Program-made: the position numbers and the translations under genes | Source of the DNA: Alteromonas sp. LOR | GTDB lineage: Bacteria > Pseudomonadota > Gammaproteobacteria > Enterobacterales > Alteromonadaceae | Reading direction: 5' to 3' | Assembly (NCBI RefSeq): GCF_000753865.1 | Contig: NZ_JQFW01000057.1 | Coordinates: 416,223-480,222, forward strand | DNA: 64,000 bases | Notes under the pieces: model-generated | Databases searched by the model: none | What the model saw: only the letters and a program-made list of their open reading frames with translations | What the model was told of the DNA's origin: nothing | Shown here: positions 36,645-46,519 of the stretch, in pieces | Layout of the letters: each line of letters starts with the position of its first letter | Numbering within the stretch: position 1 is the stretch's first letter

Positions 36645-37529
36645 ATGTTTACTGGTAGTTACGTCGCACTCGTCACACCCATGTTCGAAAATGGCGATAT
36701 AGATTATAAGTCTTTAGAGAAACTGATTAAGTTTCATATAGAACAAGGAACCCACGGGATTGTTTCAGTAGGAACAACCGGTGAATCAGCGACACTTCCC
36801 TTTGACGAACACGTAAATGTGGTTAAAGAAACGGTAGCGATGGCGTCTGGTGCTATCCCCATTATTGCTGGAAGCGGAGCAAACTCCACCGCGGAAGCTA
36901 TTTTTCTTACGGAACAACTTGGCGCAGCCGGTGTTGACGGCTTTTTAAGTGTGGTTCCGTATTACAACAAACCTCAACAAAGGGGAATGGTGGCGCATTT
37001 TAATGCGATTGCCGATGCGAGCGAACAGCCCGTTATTCTCTATAATGTGCCAGGCAGAACGGTTGCCGATATGTTGCCTGAAACTGTCGCTGAACTTGCC
37101 GTACACAAAAATATTGTGGGCTTGAAAGATGCCACAGGCGATATATCTCGCTTAAAAGAAACTCTTCCCTTAGTACCTTCAGATTTTGTCATTTTAAGTG
37201 GTGATGATGGCACGAGCAGTCAATTTATGTGTGAAGGTGGGCACGGCGTTATTTCCGTAACCGCCAACATTACACCCAAGGCTATTTCACAAATGTGTGA
37301 GGCTGCGCTTAATAAAGATTTCGATAAATGCCGTGACATTGATAAAACAATTGAACTGCTTCACAGCGAACTGTTTATCGAGCCAAACCCTGTTATGCCA
37401 AAGTGGGCATTATATAAAATGGGCATGATGGAAAGCGCTGTTATGCGTTTACCAATGGTATTGCCGGAACTATCAAGCCAAAAACGTATCGAAGAACTAT
37501 TACAAAAATACGCATTGATTTCTGGTTAA
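36645..37529 (+). CDS. dapA: 4-hydroxy-tetrahydrodipicolinate synthase
   Basis: A 294-residue TIM-barrel lyase condensing pyruvate with aspartate semialdehyde, the committed step to lysine and diaminopimelate. Motifs are VSVGTTGESATL, VPYYNKPQQRGMV, LYNVPGRTVADML and the Schiff-base lysine in VGLKDATGDI. GGAGAG precedes the start. It heads a dapA-bamC-purC operon as in E. coli. Confidence 0.97.
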   Translation: MFTGSYVALVTPMFENGDIDYKSLEKLIKFHIEQGTHGIVSVGTTGESATLPFDEHVNVVKETVAMASGAIPIIAGSGANSTAEAIFLTEQLGAAGVDGFLSVVPYYNKPQQRGMVAHFNAIADASEQPVILYNVPGRTVADMLPETVAELAVHKNIVGLKDATGDISRLKETLPLVPSDFVILSGDDGTSSQFMCEGGHGVISVTANITPKAISQMCEAALNKDFDKCRDIDKTIELLHSELFIEPNPVMPKWALYKMGMMESAVMRLPMVLPELSSQKRIEELLQKYALISG

Positions 37530-37542
37530 TTAAGGAACACAG

Positions 37543-38646
37543 ATGAATAAAACGCTGGCTATAGCAAGTTCAGTGGCAATTGTTGCACTTGCGGGTTGTA
37601 CAAGCCAAATAGATAGAAAGACTGCGTCAGGCAGTTATAAATATCTAAAAACGGAAAAACAAGAAGAACTCAAAATACCATCCGATTTAGACAAACCGGC
37701 TTTTTCTCGTGAGTTTGCGCTTCCTGAACTAGGCGAGGGTGCTAACGAAGAACTAGTAGGTCAAACATTGCCAGTGCAATCACCTGCGTTGGTTCTACCG
37801 TTAGTGACAGGCTCTCACGTTGAAGAGGGAACCAATACCGCTACGATTTGGTTTGACCAAGTTGATGACAGTCAACCATTAAGTGAAGCGATTTGGAATT
37901 CGTTACTGAGCTACCTTGACGAGAACGGCATCGGCGTTGATTCATTCGACCCTGAGGCGCGTGTACTTATCACCGACTGGATGGTAGTGAAGGAAGATGT
38001 AGATGGACCGTGGTACAGCATTGTTGATGACGAAAGCGAAATCGGCCGTCGGTTCGAGTTTAGCCTGAGCGTTAAGCCACACGGGCGAAGCGCTGCGCTT
38101 AGCGTAGACCTGAAAGACTATATGAAATCTATCGGTAATGACGTTACAGCACAGGTGACTGAGTTAGATGAACGCCGTGAAGAAGTGAGTGTTCTTAACC
38201 AAGTGGTTGGCCATTACGAATATCAAATTCGCTTAGAACAGACCCGTCGTATAGCGCGCATTCGCAAGGGTATTCAAACCGAGATGGGCTTTAACGCCGA
38301 TGGCGAGCCTGCCTACGTCGTTGAATCTCAATACGATATTGTGTGGCCACGTATGTTGCTTGTATTGCGCAAACTTGGTTTTAACGTCAAAGACTTAGAC
38401 AAATCTAACGGTCTTCTGTTTGTAACCTATAGCGGTCCAGAGGGCGACTGGTGGAATGATTTATTTTCAAGCGATGATAAGTTACTCGAAAAGGGTGATT
38501 ATCGTTTGAAAGTGGCAAAAGCAGGTGACTCGAGAACGTCTGTAACCTTTATGGATAATGAGAGTACCCCGTTTGAAGCCAATCAGGTTTCCGACCTTTA
38601 CGATGCATTTGCTGAGGTCATGTCAGAAGATAATCTTGATATATAA
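37543..38646 (+). CDS. bamC: Outer membrane assembly lipoprotein BamC
   Basis: A 367-residue lipoprotein with lipobox ALAGC (Cys 19). An extended N-terminal stretch is followed by two helix-grip domains (about residues 100-220 and 250-360). Identification rests on position between dapA and purC, the lipobox, length (E. coli 344) and segments such as VLITDWM and YDIVWPRMLLVLRKLGF. It is a non-essential part of the Bam complex that folds outer-membrane proteins. It starts 13 bases after dapA. Confidence 0.9.
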   Translation: MNKTLAIASSVAIVALAGCTSQIDRKTASGSYKYLKTEKQEELKIPSDLDKPAFSREFALPELGEGANEELVGQTLPVQSPALVLPLVTGSHVEEGTNTATIWFDQVDDSQPLSEAIWNSLLSYLDENGIGVDSFDPEARVLITDWMVVKEDVDGPWYSIVDDESEIGRRFEFSLSVKPHGRSAALSVDLKDYMKSIGNDVTAQVTELDERREEVSVLNQVVGHYEYQIRLEQTRRIARIRKGIQTEMGFNADGEPAYVVESQYDIVWPRMLLVLRKLGFNVKDLDKSNGLLFVTYSGPEGDWWNDLFSSDDKLLEKGDYRLKVAKAGDSRTSVTFMDNESTPFEANQVSDLYDAFAEVMSEDNLDI

Positions 38647-38658
38647 CTGAGACTGAGA

Positions 38659-39372
38659 ATGGAAAAACGCGACGAGCTTTACCGTGGTAAAGCAAAAACG
38701 GTTTATTACACCGATGACAGCGAAAAGCTGATATTGCACTTTCGAAACGATACATCAGCGTTTGACGGTGAAAAAATTGAGCAGCTTGATCGCAAAGGCG
38801 AAGTGAACAACAAGTTTAATCATTTCATCATGAATAAGCTTGAGGATGCTGGCATTGCTACGCAAGTAGAGGCCCTTGTATCTGACACTGAATCACTGGT
38901 GAAAAAGCTTGATATGATCCCGGTTGAATGTGTCGTGAGAAACCTCTCAGCGGGCTCTCTTGTGCGCCGACTTGGTGTTGAAGAAGGCCAAACGCTCAAC
39001 CCACCCATTTTTGAGTTTTTCCTTAAAGATGATGCGCTCCACGACCCAATGGTAAATGACTTTCATATCATTTCTTTTGGCTGGGCTACAGAGTCGCAGA
39101 TTAGTGAAATGAAAGCTCTCACGTTCAAAGTTAACAACGTCCTTAAGGCATTGTTCGATGACGCTGGCATGCTGTTAGTTGACTACAAACTCGAGTTTGG
39201 TGTGGACAGCGACGGTAACATTGTCTTGGGTGATGAATTTACTCCTGATGGCTGTCGTTTGTGGGACAAAGAGACCCGCAAGAAAATGGATAAAGACAGA
39301 TTCAGACAAGGGTTAGGCTCGGTAGTAGAAACCTACATCGAAGTGGCCGAACGTTTGGGATTATCGTTGTAA
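38659..39372 (+). CDS. purC: SAICAR synthetase
   Basis: A 237-residue ATP-dependent ligase adding aspartate to CAIR in purine synthesis. Family marks are [13 protein letters not shown] at the N-terminus, [44 protein letters not shown] and [11 protein letters not shown]. It is the third gene of the dapA operon, 12 bases after bamC, and a terminator follows. Confidence 0.96.
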   Translation: MEKRDELYRGKAKTVYYTDDSEKLILHFRNDTSAFDGEKIEQLDRKGEVNNKFNHFIMNKLEDAGIATQVEALVSDTESLVKKLDMIPVECVVRNLSAGSLVRRLGVEEGQTLNPPIFEFFLKDDALHDPMVNDFHIISFGWATESQISEMKALTFKVNNVLKALFDDAGMLLVDYKLEFGVDSDGNIVLGDEFTPDGCRLWDKETRKKMDKDRFRQGLGSVVETYIEVAERLGLSL

Positions 39373-39396
39373 TAACTCATCGTAATACGTTTTAGT

Positions 39397-39424
39397 AAAG
39401 AGGACCTGTTATGGTCCTCTTTTT
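39397..39424 (+). terminator. Rho-independent terminator of the dapA-bamC-purC operon
   Basis: AGAGGACC pairs with GGTCCTCT around TGTTAT, then TTTT. Confidence 0.92.
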
Positions 39425-39510
39425 GTTTAAATGGCGATAAGAGTAGTGTCTGTGGCACTAGTAATTAATGAATAGGCATTCACTGAGACTGCCTTTACGG
39501 AGAGTGTATT

Positions 39511-40389
39511 TTGTTTAAATCGGTGCTGCTCGTTATTGCCGCGATGGTCGCTTTTGCTGCAAATTCATTGCTGTGCCGTATGGCGTTAGTTAATACGAAT
39601 ATTGACCCCAGCTCTTTTACCATTATTCGGCTGTTAAGTGGCGCAGTTAGTCTTCTTGTTCTTTCAATAGTGTTCTACGTTTCTCAATCACGGTCGCAAG
39701 AGTCAGAAAGGCTCATCGCTATGATGAAGCAAAATGCGAGTGTTGCTGGGGGCATTGCGTTATTTGTTTATGCACTGTGTTTTTCATTTGCCTATATTTC
39801 AATGGCAACAGGCACTGGAGCACTGTTACTTTTTGGTACAGTGCAAGTAACCATGATCGCTGTAGGTCTGATAAAAGGGGAGAGGTTTACACCGTCACAG
39901 TGGCTTGGCTTCTCCTTTGCAATAATCGGGTTAGTCATATTGCTGCTACCAAGCAGCAGCGCGCCCTCAATGCTCTCCGCTATCTTAATGATAGTAGCTG
40001 GGTTTGCATGGGGAGCGTATTCTTTGATTGGAAAAAGCGCAACGTCACCACTGGTAGCAAGTGCAGGAAATTTTGTGATAGCTTCAGCGCTTTGTGTGCC
40101 CCTTGGAGCAGTTGTGCTTTTAATAGGAGCTAAAATCAATATAGATCCCACAGGCAGCTTATACGCGCTTGCATCCGGCATGCTCGCATCAGGCGCCGGT
40201 TATGCTATTTGGTATGCGGCCTTACCCTTAATAAAGTCTACTACCGCCGCTACTGTTCAATTAAGTGTCCCTATCATTGCTACGTTTATGGGGTGGGCCA
40301 TTTTAAAAGAATCATTAAACATAACTATCATAGTGGCGTCACTTGCTACCTTAGGCGGAATTTTGCTGGTGATAAGGCAAAGAAATTAG
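39511..40389 (+). CDS. EamA/DMT-family inner-membrane transporter
   Basis: A 292-residue protein with ten predicted helices in two EamA repeats (helix ends such as AFAYISMATGTGALLLFG and ATVQLSVPIIATFMGW). The start is TTG, eight bases after GGAG. DMT carriers export amino acids or metabolites; the substrate is unknown. It stands alone after the purC terminator. About 295 bases to the next gene hold no gene. Confidence 0.88.
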   Translation: MFKSVLLVIAAMVAFAANSLLCRMALVNTNIDPSSFTIIRLLSGAVSLLVLSIVFYVSQSRSQESERLIAMMKQNASVAGGIALFVYALCFSFAYISMATGTGALLLFGTVQVTMIAVGLIKGERFTPSQWLGFSFAIIGLVILLLPSSSAPSMLSAILMIVAGFAWGAYSLIGKSATSPLVASAGNFVIASALCVPLGAVVLLIGAKINIDPTGSLYALASGMLASGAGYAIWYAALPLIKSTTAATVQLSVPIIATFMGWAILKESLNITIIVASLATLGGILLVIRQRN

Positions 40390-40684
40390 CATCGACGTGT
40401 CGAGTCTCATCTCTCTAGTGGCAGTGGAGAGTTGTGAGTAATAAAGAGCAAAATCTGAGTATTTCAGGCGATAAACCATAAAAAATTGAATAAATGAGCG
40501 ATTTTAGCACCCATTTACGCCTCTCTGTGTTACGTTCATATGCGAGTTTGGCTATGCTTCACACTCAGGATGTGAGATAGCTGTGTGGGAAAGAAGGCCC
40601 ACTCTTTTCAATACGGACGTTCATCAATCACAGTATCGTTTAAGATATCCAAAATAGCACTATTAACTAGCGTTAGGAGAGATT

Positions 40685-43036
40685 TTGACCAGCCCAGTAT
40701 TGCCGCCGAACGAACAAAAGCGAATGGATGCGCTGCGCAGCTTAAACATATTGGATACCTCTCCAGAAGAACGTTTCGATAGAATTACGCGTTTGGCCGC
40801 GCAATTATTTTCCTGTGAATTTGCGACCGTTTCTCTCGTCGATTCAACACGTCAATGGTTTAAATCGAAAGTTAACCTTGATGTTGATGAAACATCACGA
40901 GATATCGCTTTTTGCGCCCATGCTATTTTAGAAACCGATGCGTTGATTGTACAAGATACGCATAAAGACAAACGCTTCTCTTCAAACCCCCTCGTTGTGG
41001 AAGACCCTTACATACGCTTTTATGCGGGGATAAAACTGATGGTTGACGGGCAGGCTGTGGGAACCATCTGCGTGTTTGATACCACCCCTAGAACCTTCTC
41101 TGCCCAGCAGATCAAGTCCCTTAAAGATTTAGGCAGTTTGGTTGAGCTTGAATTAAAGCGCACTGACCTTTCTGTATTGTCACAGGAACTCGATATAAAG
41201 CACCAAGCGCTTCTTGAATCGCAAAAGTTAATGCGAGTTCGCGGTGCTATTCTTCAAAAAGTAGTTAATACGGAGCCGCTCTCATTTGTACTTGACGATA
41301 TTGTCGCTGCCGTTGAAAAAGAATATAAGAACCAGCTATGCAGCATACTGTTACTAGATGGTACTCAGCTACGATTAGGCGCAGCTCCTTCATTGCCAGA
41401 TTTTTACAACGATTTGATAGATGGCGTTGAGATTGGTCTTGGACAGGGCGCGTGTGGCACTGCGGCTTTTCTTAATGAAAGAGTTATTACAGACGATCTA
41501 ACTACCCATAGTTATTGGGCGTCTTGGCGTGATGCGGCGAAACAGGCTAATTTGGGGGCGTGTTGGTCGCAACCTATCTGCGGTGCAGATGGAAAAGTAC
41601 TGGGTACTTTTGCCATTTACCACAAAGAAGCGGGCGTGCCGTCAGATGAAGACATCACTCGTATTGAGTACTTTGCCCATGTCGCGAGTATTGCCATTGA
41701 GCGGGAAAGGGCGGATGAAATAATTTGGCGGCAGGCTAACTACGATAGCTTAACCGGTTTGCCTAACCGCCACCTTATGGAGGACAACCTGTCTCACGCA
41801 TTAAGTTCTGCCGATCGACTATCCACGAAAGTCGCCGTGATGTTTCTCGACTTAGATCATTTCAAGGATATAAACGATACTATGGGGCATGGCGTCGGCG
41901 ACGAATTACTCGTTCAGTGTGCCCGTCGTATTGAGCGTTGTGTCAGGCAAAACGATAGTGTTGCTCGCTTAGGCGGCGATGAGTTCGTCATCATCATCAA
42001 TAATTTGCACGATGTTAAAAATGTTGAGCGAGTGACACATGATTTACTGTCGTCACTGTCAAAACCACTGACCATCGAAAACGAGGTGATTCACACCAGT
42101 GCCAGTATTGGTATAACGCTCTATCCCGATGATGCGCAAGACGTTAGTAGTCTTCTTAAAAATGCCGACCAAGCCATGTTTCGCGTTAAGGCAAGTGGTA
42201 GAAATAGCTATGAGTTTTACACGGAAAGCATGCGCGAGGCGGCTGTCAAAAGGTTGGGGCTGCTCAATGATTTGCGCTATGCCACCCAAAACGATGAGTT
42301 TTTTATTGAATACCAACCTATTGTGGCGCTAGAAAGCGGCGACATTCATAAGGGGGAAGCGCTAATTAGGTGGAATCATCCCAAACAGGGACTAATCAGA
42401 CCCGATGATTTTATTCCGCTAGCTGAAGAGTCAGGTTTGATCATTGAAATAAGCAACTGGGTTTTTTCTCAAGTATGCGACGATATAAATCGCTGGAGAG
42501 AGGCTTATTGTAAAGACTTGCAGTTAAGCATTAATACATCAGCGAGCCACTATTTTAGTTCAGAGCCCAATATTATGGAGTGGATGACTGCACTATTGGA
42601 GACCAACACGCCATCAAGTGCTTTGTTAATTGAAATTACCGAAAGCTTGTTAATGGACGCTGATGAAAAAGTCTCACAAAAGCTATTTCAATTCCGCCAG
42701 GCTGGAGTAAGCATTGCGCTAGATGACTTTGGTACTGGGTACTCCTCCATTTCCTATCTAAAGAAATTCCCCACCGACTACATAAAGATAGACAGAAGCT
42801 TTGTCAACTCGATGACAGAAGTAAGTAACGACAAAATTTTATGTGAAGCTATCATCGTAATGGCTAAAAAACTGGGTATTCAGGTGGTTGCAGAGGGTAT
42901 TGAAACAAGTGAACAGCTGAACATATTAAAGAGTATGGGGTGTGAATACGGTCAAGGATATTACTTTTCTAAGCCGGTGAGTAAGTCGCAATTCGAATCT
43001 ATACTCATGAATCAAAGCGAAGAAAAAAAGTCTTAG
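40685..43036 (+). CDS. GAF-GAF-GGDEF-EAL cyclic-di-GMP protein
   Basis: A 783-residue soluble protein with a first GAF domain (about 15-165), a second GAF domain (about 185-335), GGDEF (about 345-505) and EAL (about 520-775). The cyclase loop is intact (RLGGDEFVII). The phosphodiesterase signature is intact (GEALIRWNHP, DDFGTGYSSISYLKKFP, KIDRSF, VVAEGIET). It may make or break c-di-GMP, or use one domain to regulate the other. There is no membrane segment, so it senses a cytosolic signal through GAF. The start is TTG after AGGAGAG. Confidence 0.92.
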   Translation: MTSPVLPPNEQKRMDALRSLNILDTSPEERFDRITRLAAQLFSCEFATVSLVDSTRQWFKSKVNLDVDETSRDIAFCAHAILETDALIVQDTHKDKRFSSNPLVVEDPYIRFYAGIKLMVDGQAVGTICVFDTTPRTFSAQQIKSLKDLGSLVELELKRTDLSVLSQELDIKHQALLESQKLMRVRGAILQKVVNTEPLSFVLDDIVAAVEKEYKNQLCSILLLDGTQLRLGAAPSLPDFYNDLIDGVEIGLGQGACGTAAFLNERVITDDLTTHSYWASWRDAAKQANLGACWSQPICGADGKVLGTFAIYHKEAGVPSDEDITRIEYFAHVASIAIERERADEIIWRQANYDSLTGLPNRHLMEDNLSHALSSADRLSTKVAVMFLDLDHFKDINDTMGHGVGDELLVQCARRIERCVRQNDSVARLGGDEFVIIINNLHDVKNVERVTHDLLSSLSKPLTIENEVIHTSASIGITLYPDDAQDVSSLLKNADQAMFRVKASGRNSYEFYTESMREAAVKRLGLLNDLRYATQNDEFFIEYQPIVALESGDIHKGEALIRWNHPKQGLIRPDDFIPLAEESGLIIEISNWVFSQVCDDINRWREAYCKDLQLSINTSASHYFSSEPNIMEWMTALLETNTPSSALLIEITESLLMDADEKVSQKLFQFRQAGVSIALDDFGTGYSSISYLKKFPTDYIKIDRSFVNSMTEVSNDKILCEAIIVMAKKLGIQVVAEGIETSEQLNILKSMGCEYGQGYYFSKPVSKSQFESILMNQSEEKKS

Positions 43037-43299
43037 TGCTTAGCTAATCATAAAAAGGATAGGCATTGCATTGTCCTCGTTTAATGCTAACAGGTCATAT
43101 ATTATCATTCAGTCTCGTTGAATAGGTTTTAACGTCATTTGAAGTGAGCGATGAGCTTAACCCGCGAATTCGAGCCTAGGTCGCCTCCATAGCGCTCGCT
43201 GTTGTCTGTTTAAGACCTTGAGTTCAATCAATGACCAGCCGTTTCTAATTAGGTTGTGTCTTGAGGGATGAAAGAAATATTCTATTTATCGATCTGTGA

Positions 43300-44196
43300 T
43301 TATAACGTGAGCCGAGACTGAATGAAGTCTAGGAAAGCGGATATCCGAGACGACACTGCGCTATTTTTATAGTACACCGCTTGAACCGATTCCCGTCGGT
43401 TCGGGCTTATAATGTCGTCGCTAAATAAATCGACAAGCGTGCCCGCGCTAAGGTCTTTATGCACCATAAAGTGAGACAGTAATGCAATACCTTGCCCTGC
43501 CAAGCATAGCTGGCGAATGGTTTCACCGCTTGAGGCGTGAAGACTGTACTGCAAATTGATATCTTGTTTGAGTGGCCACTTATTTAAACTCGGTGCGTCG
43601 CTAAAACCAATCAGTTTGTGGTTGTTAAGCGTGCTAATGTCACCCTCATGTTCTGATATAGGGTATTTTTCAAGATACTGTGGGCTTGCCACAATATGCA
43701 GCTTACTTTTTCCTAAGCGCCTAGCGTGCAAATTCGAATCAGTTAAATCACCAATACGTATCGCTATATCAGTCTTGTGTTGCAATAGGTCGATAATGCT
43801 ATCGTGACTAGTAATGTCCAGAGTGATATCTGGAAATGCTTCGCTAAACTCGCCCACCAATGGCGCAAGCTGGTGCAAGACGAATGGGCTTGCCGCATCT
43901 ACACGAAGTTTTCCTGAAGGAGTACGCTTTAAAAGTCTCAGTGCTTCTTCGCCTTTTTCTAACACGTTTAAGCCGTCTCTGGCATATCGCAAAAAAAGCG
44001 CGCCCTCTTCGGTTAGCTCTAAACGCCTAGTAGTGCGACTTAATAGGGTTACCTCTAATGCACCTTCAAGCCGCGTTACCGCTCTACTAAGCTTTGCTAC
44101 TTGCTGATTAAGCAAGTTAGCCGCACTGGAAAAGCTACCTGTATCTATCACGGTTAAAAACGCTTCTAGGTCTTCAGTTTTTGATGAAACTGGCAT
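43300..44196 (-). CDS. LysR-family transcriptional regulator
   Basis: A 298-residue regulator from the ATG at 44196, which has GAGG six bases upstream. The winged HTH covers residues about 4-63 (LEAFLTVIDTGSFSSAANLL, LSRAVTRLEGAL, RRLELTEEG) and the substrate-binding domain follows (LRVDAASPFVLHQLAPL). Such proteins commonly control the divergent operon, here MFS-LLM-AKR. The second HTH helix reads NQQVAKLSRAV. Effector unknown. Confidence 0.93.
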   Translation of the reverse strand: MPVSSKTEDLEAFLTVIDTGSFSSAANLLNQQVAKLSRAVTRLEGALEVTLLSRTTRRLELTEEGALFLRYARDGLNVLEKGEEALRLLKRTPSGKLRVDAASPFVLHQLAPLVGEFSEAFPDITLDITSHDSIIDLLQHKTDIAIRIGDLTDSNLHARRLGKSKLHIVASPQYLEKYPISEHEGDISTLNNHKLIGFSDAPSLNKWPLKQDINLQYSLHASSGETIRQLCLAGQGIALLSHFMVHKDLSAGTLVDLFSDDIISPNRRESVQAVYYKNSAVSSRISAFLDFIQSRLTL

Positions 44197-44221
44197 CACA
44201 CACCTCATATTTTCAAATTTT

Positions 44222-44236
44222 ACAAAAGTATTTTGT
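44222..44236. promoter_or_regulatory. Dyad in the LysR/MFS divergent promoter region
   Basis: ACAAAA-GTA-TTTTGT is a perfect inverted repeat 25 bases upstream of the LysR start and 150 bases before the MFS start. It is a candidate LysR-type site. Confidence 0.5.
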
Positions 44237-44389
44237 CATTAGTGCTGTTTTTTGCAAATAAATTTATTGTCAAACTGAACGCACTTTATAAATGACTCCC
44301 AAAAAGACGATTTAACTGTTCACTTGGAGGGAGTAGGTGGGGTCGGCAACGACCCAGATCATGTTGAATACTTTGTGAGGATAATTGAA

Positions 44390-45580
44390 ATGCCCATTGC
44401 ATTATTTGCCTTAACGTTGAGTGCGTTTGCTATTGGCACAACCGAGTTCGTTATAGTAGGGCTTGTACCTACCATAGCAACCGATCTTGGCGTTACATTA
44501 CCCAGTGCAGGCTTGCTGGTGAGTTTGTACGCTGTAGGTGTTGCCGTTGGCGCACCTGTTCTTACCGCCCTTACTGGTAAGTGGAATAGAAAACATGTTC
44601 TGCTTAGCTTAATGGCACTTTTCGTCGCAGGCAATATTCTTGCTTGGCAAGCGCCTAGTTATGAGAGCTTGATTTTAGCGCGCATACTGACAGGCCTAGC
44701 CCACGGTGTGTTCTTTTCCGTTGGTTCTACCATCGCTACAGGACTCGTGGCGAAAGAAAAAGAAGCCAGTGCTATTGCTATTATGTTTACTGGCTTAACG
44801 GTAGCGTTGGTCACAGGCGTGCCTTTGGGTACCTGGATTGGCCAAAACTTTGGGTGGAGAGCCACCTTTCTTGTAGTTTCCGCTCTTGGCACGCTTGCGC
44901 TTATTGGCAGCGCGTTTCTGGTACCGAATAATTTAAAGCAAAGTAAGCCCGCTACTTTAGGTGAGCAAATGAAGGTGTTGGTTCAGCCTCGACTGGTATT
45001 AGTGTATCTAATGACGATATTAGGCTATGGCGGCACGTTTACAGCATTTACTTATCTTGCACCAATATTGCAGGAAGAGGCGGGTTTCGCTCCTTCAGCT
45101 ATTAGCTTAATCATGTTGGTTTATGGTGCGTCAGTTGCGGTCGGTAATATTTATGGCGGGAAACTTGCCGACAAAAAAGGCCCAATTCGGGCGCTAACGA
45201 TTATCTTTTCAGCCCTTGCGGTAATTTTGTTTGCGCTCACGTTCACTATGGGCAGTAAAGTTGCTGCAGTGATCACCGTATTGGTGTGGGGCGCCTTTGC
45301 TTTTGGAAATGTCCCAGGTCTTCAGGTCTACGTCGTTCAATTAGCAGAGAAGTTTACGCCCAATGCAGTTGATGTTGCCTCTGGGTTAAACATAGCGGCA
45401 TTTAATATTGGTATTGCTTTGGGCTCAATTATAGGCGGTGCCATTGTAGACGGCATGCAGTTATCAGATACCGCATGGATTGGTGCTCTTATCTCTGTCG
45501 CGGCCCTAGTTGTCACTCGTTATAGCGGCCATTTAGACAAGCGTGCACTTAATACTACAGGCAATGCAACGAGTTCATAG
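44390..45580 (+). CDS. MFS (DHA1, AraJ/YdhP-like) exporter
   Basis: Start at the ATG at 44390 (396 residues), preceded by AGGATAATTGAA and opening directly into helix 1 (MPIALFALTLSAFAIGTTEF). Twelve hydrophobic segments; the GTTEFVIVGLVP motif of helix 1 and GKWNRKHVLL loop are those of the sugar-efflux/AraJ branch of DHA1. It exports an unknown small molecule. First gene of an operon with an LLM flavin enzyme and an aldo-keto reductase; the LysR gene is divergent. Confidence 0.9.
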   Translation: MPIALFALTLSAFAIGTTEFVIVGLVPTIATDLGVTLPSAGLLVSLYAVGVAVGAPVLTALTGKWNRKHVLLSLMALFVAGNILAWQAPSYESLILARILTGLAHGVFFSVGSTIATGLVAKEKEASAIAIMFTGLTVALVTGVPLGTWIGQNFGWRATFLVVSALGTLALIGSAFLVPNNLKQSKPATLGEQMKVLVQPRLVLVYLMTILGYGGTFTAFTYLAPILQEEAGFAPSAISLIMLVYGASVAVGNIYGGKLADKKGPIRALTIIFSALAVILFALTFTMGSKVAAVITVLVWGAFAFGNVPGLQVYVVQLAEKFTPNAVDVASGLNIAAFNIGIALGSIIGGAIVDGMQLSDTAWIGALISVAALVVTRYSGHLDKRALNTTGNATSS

Positions 45581-45589
45581 GAGTTCACC

Positions 45590-46498
45590 ATGACAACAAA
45601 TACCTTTGATAAGCTTGCACAGCATGAATTTTCTGTAGGTGTGGAGCTTCCACTAGATAACGACTGGGCGCATTTTGACGCTACAAAGGGTACGCCGTTT
45701 GGCGTACCTGATATGAGCGAACACCACAGCCGTATTCAGCTAGCCGACAAGCTGGGGTTTAAAGCGGCGTGGGTTAGAGATGTACCGGTTTACGATCCCA
45801 GCTTTGGTGATGCGGCCCAGATTTTTGAAACCTTCACCTACTTAGGCTATTTGGCGGGCATTACAGACAATATTCTTTTAGGAACAGCCGCTGTAGTTTT
45901 GCCTCTTAGGCAGCCATGGCTTGTTAAAAAGGCGGCAGCAACAGTCCAGCAACTGAGTAACGACCGTCTTATTCTCGGTGTCGCCAGTGGCGATAGACCG
46001 GCTGAATACCCTTTGTTTGATGTTGATTTTGACAGTCGCGGTGAGCAATTTAGACAATCACTTGAGATTCTCAAGCATGGCGATAATACGCTTAAGGACG
46101 GTATGTCACTGCTGCCAAAATCGGCTTCTGCGCCACTTTACGTGGCTGGGCTAGCTCAACAAAGCCCTCAGTGGGTTGGAGAAAATATGGACGGTTGGTT
46201 GGCATATCCCGGCACACCAAACGACCATAAAAAGCGTGTTGAGCTTTGGCGAAATGTCGCGGGTAACAAGCCTTACGTTAGCTTTATCCATCTTAATTTG
46301 GTTGAAGACGACGAAGCGCCGATAAAACGCCACCGATTCGGGGTTGAAACTGGTGTAAATGGGCTTATCACTGAACTCAATGCAATGAAAGACGCGGGTG
46401 TAGATCATATTGGCCTGCACTTTAGACGTAATACTCAACTAGTAAAAGATGCGATGCAGCTTATTGCCGACAAAGTATTGCCGCACTTTCATAACTAA
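45590..46498 (+). CDS. Luciferase-like (LLM) flavin-dependent oxidoreductase
   Basis: A 302-residue TIM-barrel flavin enzyme. It starts 10 bases after the MFS gene with AGGAG upstream. Segments FSVGVELPLDNDW, LADKLGFKAAWVRDVPV, LLGTAAVVLPLRQPWLVKKAAATV and LILGVASGDRPAEYP fit the LLM class. Such enzymes use reduced flavin to oxygenate or reduce organic substrates; the substrate is unknown. Confidence 0.88.
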   Translation: MTTNTFDKLAQHEFSVGVELPLDNDWAHFDATKGTPFGVPDMSEHHSRIQLADKLGFKAAWVRDVPVYDPSFGDAAQIFETFTYLGYLAGITDNILLGTAAVVLPLRQPWLVKKAAATVQQLSNDRLILGVASGDRPAEYPLFDVDFDSRGEQFRQSLEILKHGDNTLKDGMSLLPKSASAPLYVAGLAQQSPQWVGENMDGWLAYPGTPNDHKKRVELWRNVAGNKPYVSFIHLNLVEDDEAPIKRHRFGVETGVNGLITELNAMKDAGVDHIGLHFRRNTQLVKDAMQLIADKVLPHFHN

Positions 46499-46519
46499 CT
46501 AAGCCAACAAGGAGGCATC